From the NCBI GenBank assembly GCA_900555875.1, contig USNB01000056.1:1-7585 (forward strand): DNA of 7,585 nt, read 5' to 3'. Both the position numbers and the translations under genes were made by a program. The notes below the pieces were generated by a model. It ran no database searches. It worked only from the letters and a program-made list of their open reading frames with translations, and was not told where the DNA came from. Position 1 is the first letter of the stretch. The number at the start of each line of letters is the position of its first letter. The DNA is from an uncultured Eubacteriales bacterium. Lineage in GTDB: Bacteria; Bacillota; Clostridia; Christensenellales; Pumilibacteraceae. Below, in pieces: positions 7,115-7,585 of this stretch.

Positions 7115-7166
7115 CCGAACTGATATGTCATAACTTTACGGATTTCATGCGTGACCTTGTATGTCA
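7115..7166 (-). promoter_or_regulatory. Candidate operator repeats upstream of the two-component promoter
   Basis: The minus strand carries TGACATA twice (7166-7160 and 7130-7124), exactly 36 bp apart and each preceded within two bases by GTT. Between the second copy and the -35 element is TCAGTTCGG (7123-7115), which fits the half-site pattern described for LytTR regulators ([TA][AC][CA]GTTN[AG][TG]), with a weaker AAAGTTATG at 7137-7129. The 14-bp offset between these two half-sites is not the usual 21-22 bp, so autoregulation is only a suggestion. Confidence 0.25.
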
Positions 7167-7198
7167 GCAACATATTTCTTCCGATGGAGGGCGTTCAC

Positions 7199-7585
7199 TC
7201 ACGACACCTTCACTTCGATGTCCGTTTCGAACACCGCGGATGAAAGATCGGGCCGGGACGTCGTAAATTCGTGCGGCGACGTCCGGTAAAGCTCCGTAAG
7301 GATGCCGAGAAAGTCCTCCGTGCGCGAACTTTCCGCCGCGGCGAGCACGCAGCGTTCAAGCGTCCGGGCGAACGCGTCCTCGAGGGACGCAGCAAGTTCT
7401 TCCACGACATTCTCTCCGCCGCCCTTTTCTATCACGATGAACCGATCGGCAAAGCGGATAGTCGCAGAGACGCTCAGCGTCACGTACACGCCGCCGTCGC
7501 GGAACCCGGCTTTAAGCCCGGCGCTCTTGTCCGTTATCTCGCCCTGTATGAGACAGGTCTCACCGCCGTAAGTCCATTCCGTATC
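7199..7585 (-). CDS. Probable Ger(x)C-family spore germination protein, C-terminal 128 residues; N-terminus outside window
   Basis: Only the tail is present: the frame is open from the window edge to the TGA at 7201-7199. Ger(x)C (GerAC/GerBC) proteins are membrane lipoproteins that form nutrient germinant receptors with A and B subunits in the inner spore membrane. The visible part fits the C-terminal domain: alternating strands around LIQGEITDKSAGLKAGF and VYVTLSVSATIRF, a long helix (about residues 66-92 of the fragment), then the signature-like EDFLGILTELYRTSPHEF, and a final strand ETDIEVKVS. This resembles the family pattern of a helix, D-x-L/F-G, an aromatic, a proline, a short linker and alternating valines ending the protein. 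No Cys lipobox can be seen because the N-terminus is missing. No clear terminator follows before the two-component promoter. The assignment is by pattern only; another secreted or envelope protein is possible. Confidence 0.6.
   Translation of the reverse strand, partial: DTEWTYGGETCLIQGEITDKSAGLKAGFRDGGVYVTLSVSATIRFADRFIVIEKGGGENVVEELAASLEDAFARTLERCVLAAAESSRTEDFLGILTELYRTSPHEFTTSRPDLSSAVFETDIEVKVS

Noticed and set aside
7115..7137. A canonical tandem LytTR binding site
   Set aside because: The two half-site-like sequences are 14 bp apart rather than the usual 21-22 bp and one is imperfect, so I list only a tentative operator region.
7105..7173. A 22-codon frame on the minus strand (ATG at 7173, TGA inside the -35 element) as a possible signal peptide gene
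   Set aside because: The ribosome binding site is weak (GGAAG), the product lacks a Cys or leader typical of Agr-type peptides, and it overlaps the putative promoter repeats. It cannot be supported from one sequence.

Overview
The window looks like a chromosomal segment of an anaerobic, spore-forming member of the Bacillota, most likely an uncultured gut-type Clostridia of moderately high GC. The basis is a clear SpoIIE at one end, the tail of a probable Ger(x)C germinant-receptor lipoprotein at the other, AgrA/AgrC-style two-component genes, a Clostridia-like family 3 glycoside hydrolase, and AGGAG-type ribosome binding sites. The taxonomic guess is inference; no rRNA or other marker gene is present. 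All five genes I accept lie on the minus strand, so they read from high to low coordinates.

Layout in reading order: (1) 7585-7199, the last 128 residues of a probable Ger(x)C protein, with its N-terminus outside the window. (2) 7198-7062, a short spacer with repeated TGACATA heptamers and a near-consensus sigma-A promoter. (3) 7061-6348, a LytTR response regulator, joined by an ATGA overlap to (4) 6351-5011, an AgrC-like GHKL sensor histidine kinase. A good intrinsic terminator follows at 4984-4953, so genes 3 and 4 form a self-contained two-gene transcription unit. (5) 4872-1726, a 1048-residue family 3 glycoside hydrolase with reversed domain order, predicted to be anchored in the membrane at both ends with the catalytic part outside. 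(6) 1725-1454, a 272-bp spacer holding a 152-bp structured, MITE-like element and a candidate Spo0A-controlled promoter. (7) 1453-1, the first 484 residues of SpoIIE (membrane domain and central region); the phosphatase domain lies beyond the window edge.

The segment combines sporulation genes (SpoIIE for compartment-specific sigma-F activation, Ger(x)C for spore germination), a membrane sensor/LytTR regulator pair for an unknown signal, and a cell-surface beta-glycosidase. Nothing in the sequence proves that the two-component system controls the hydrolase: the terminator separates the two units. The most notable features are the composite hairpin element upstream of spoIIE, whose longest stem pairs perfectly only in the minus-sense RNA; the doubly anchored, domain-swapped hydrolase with a changed DGP motif; and the Spo0A-box-like site upstream of spoIIE. 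I see no prophage, CRISPR array, tRNA, rRNA or transposase gene.
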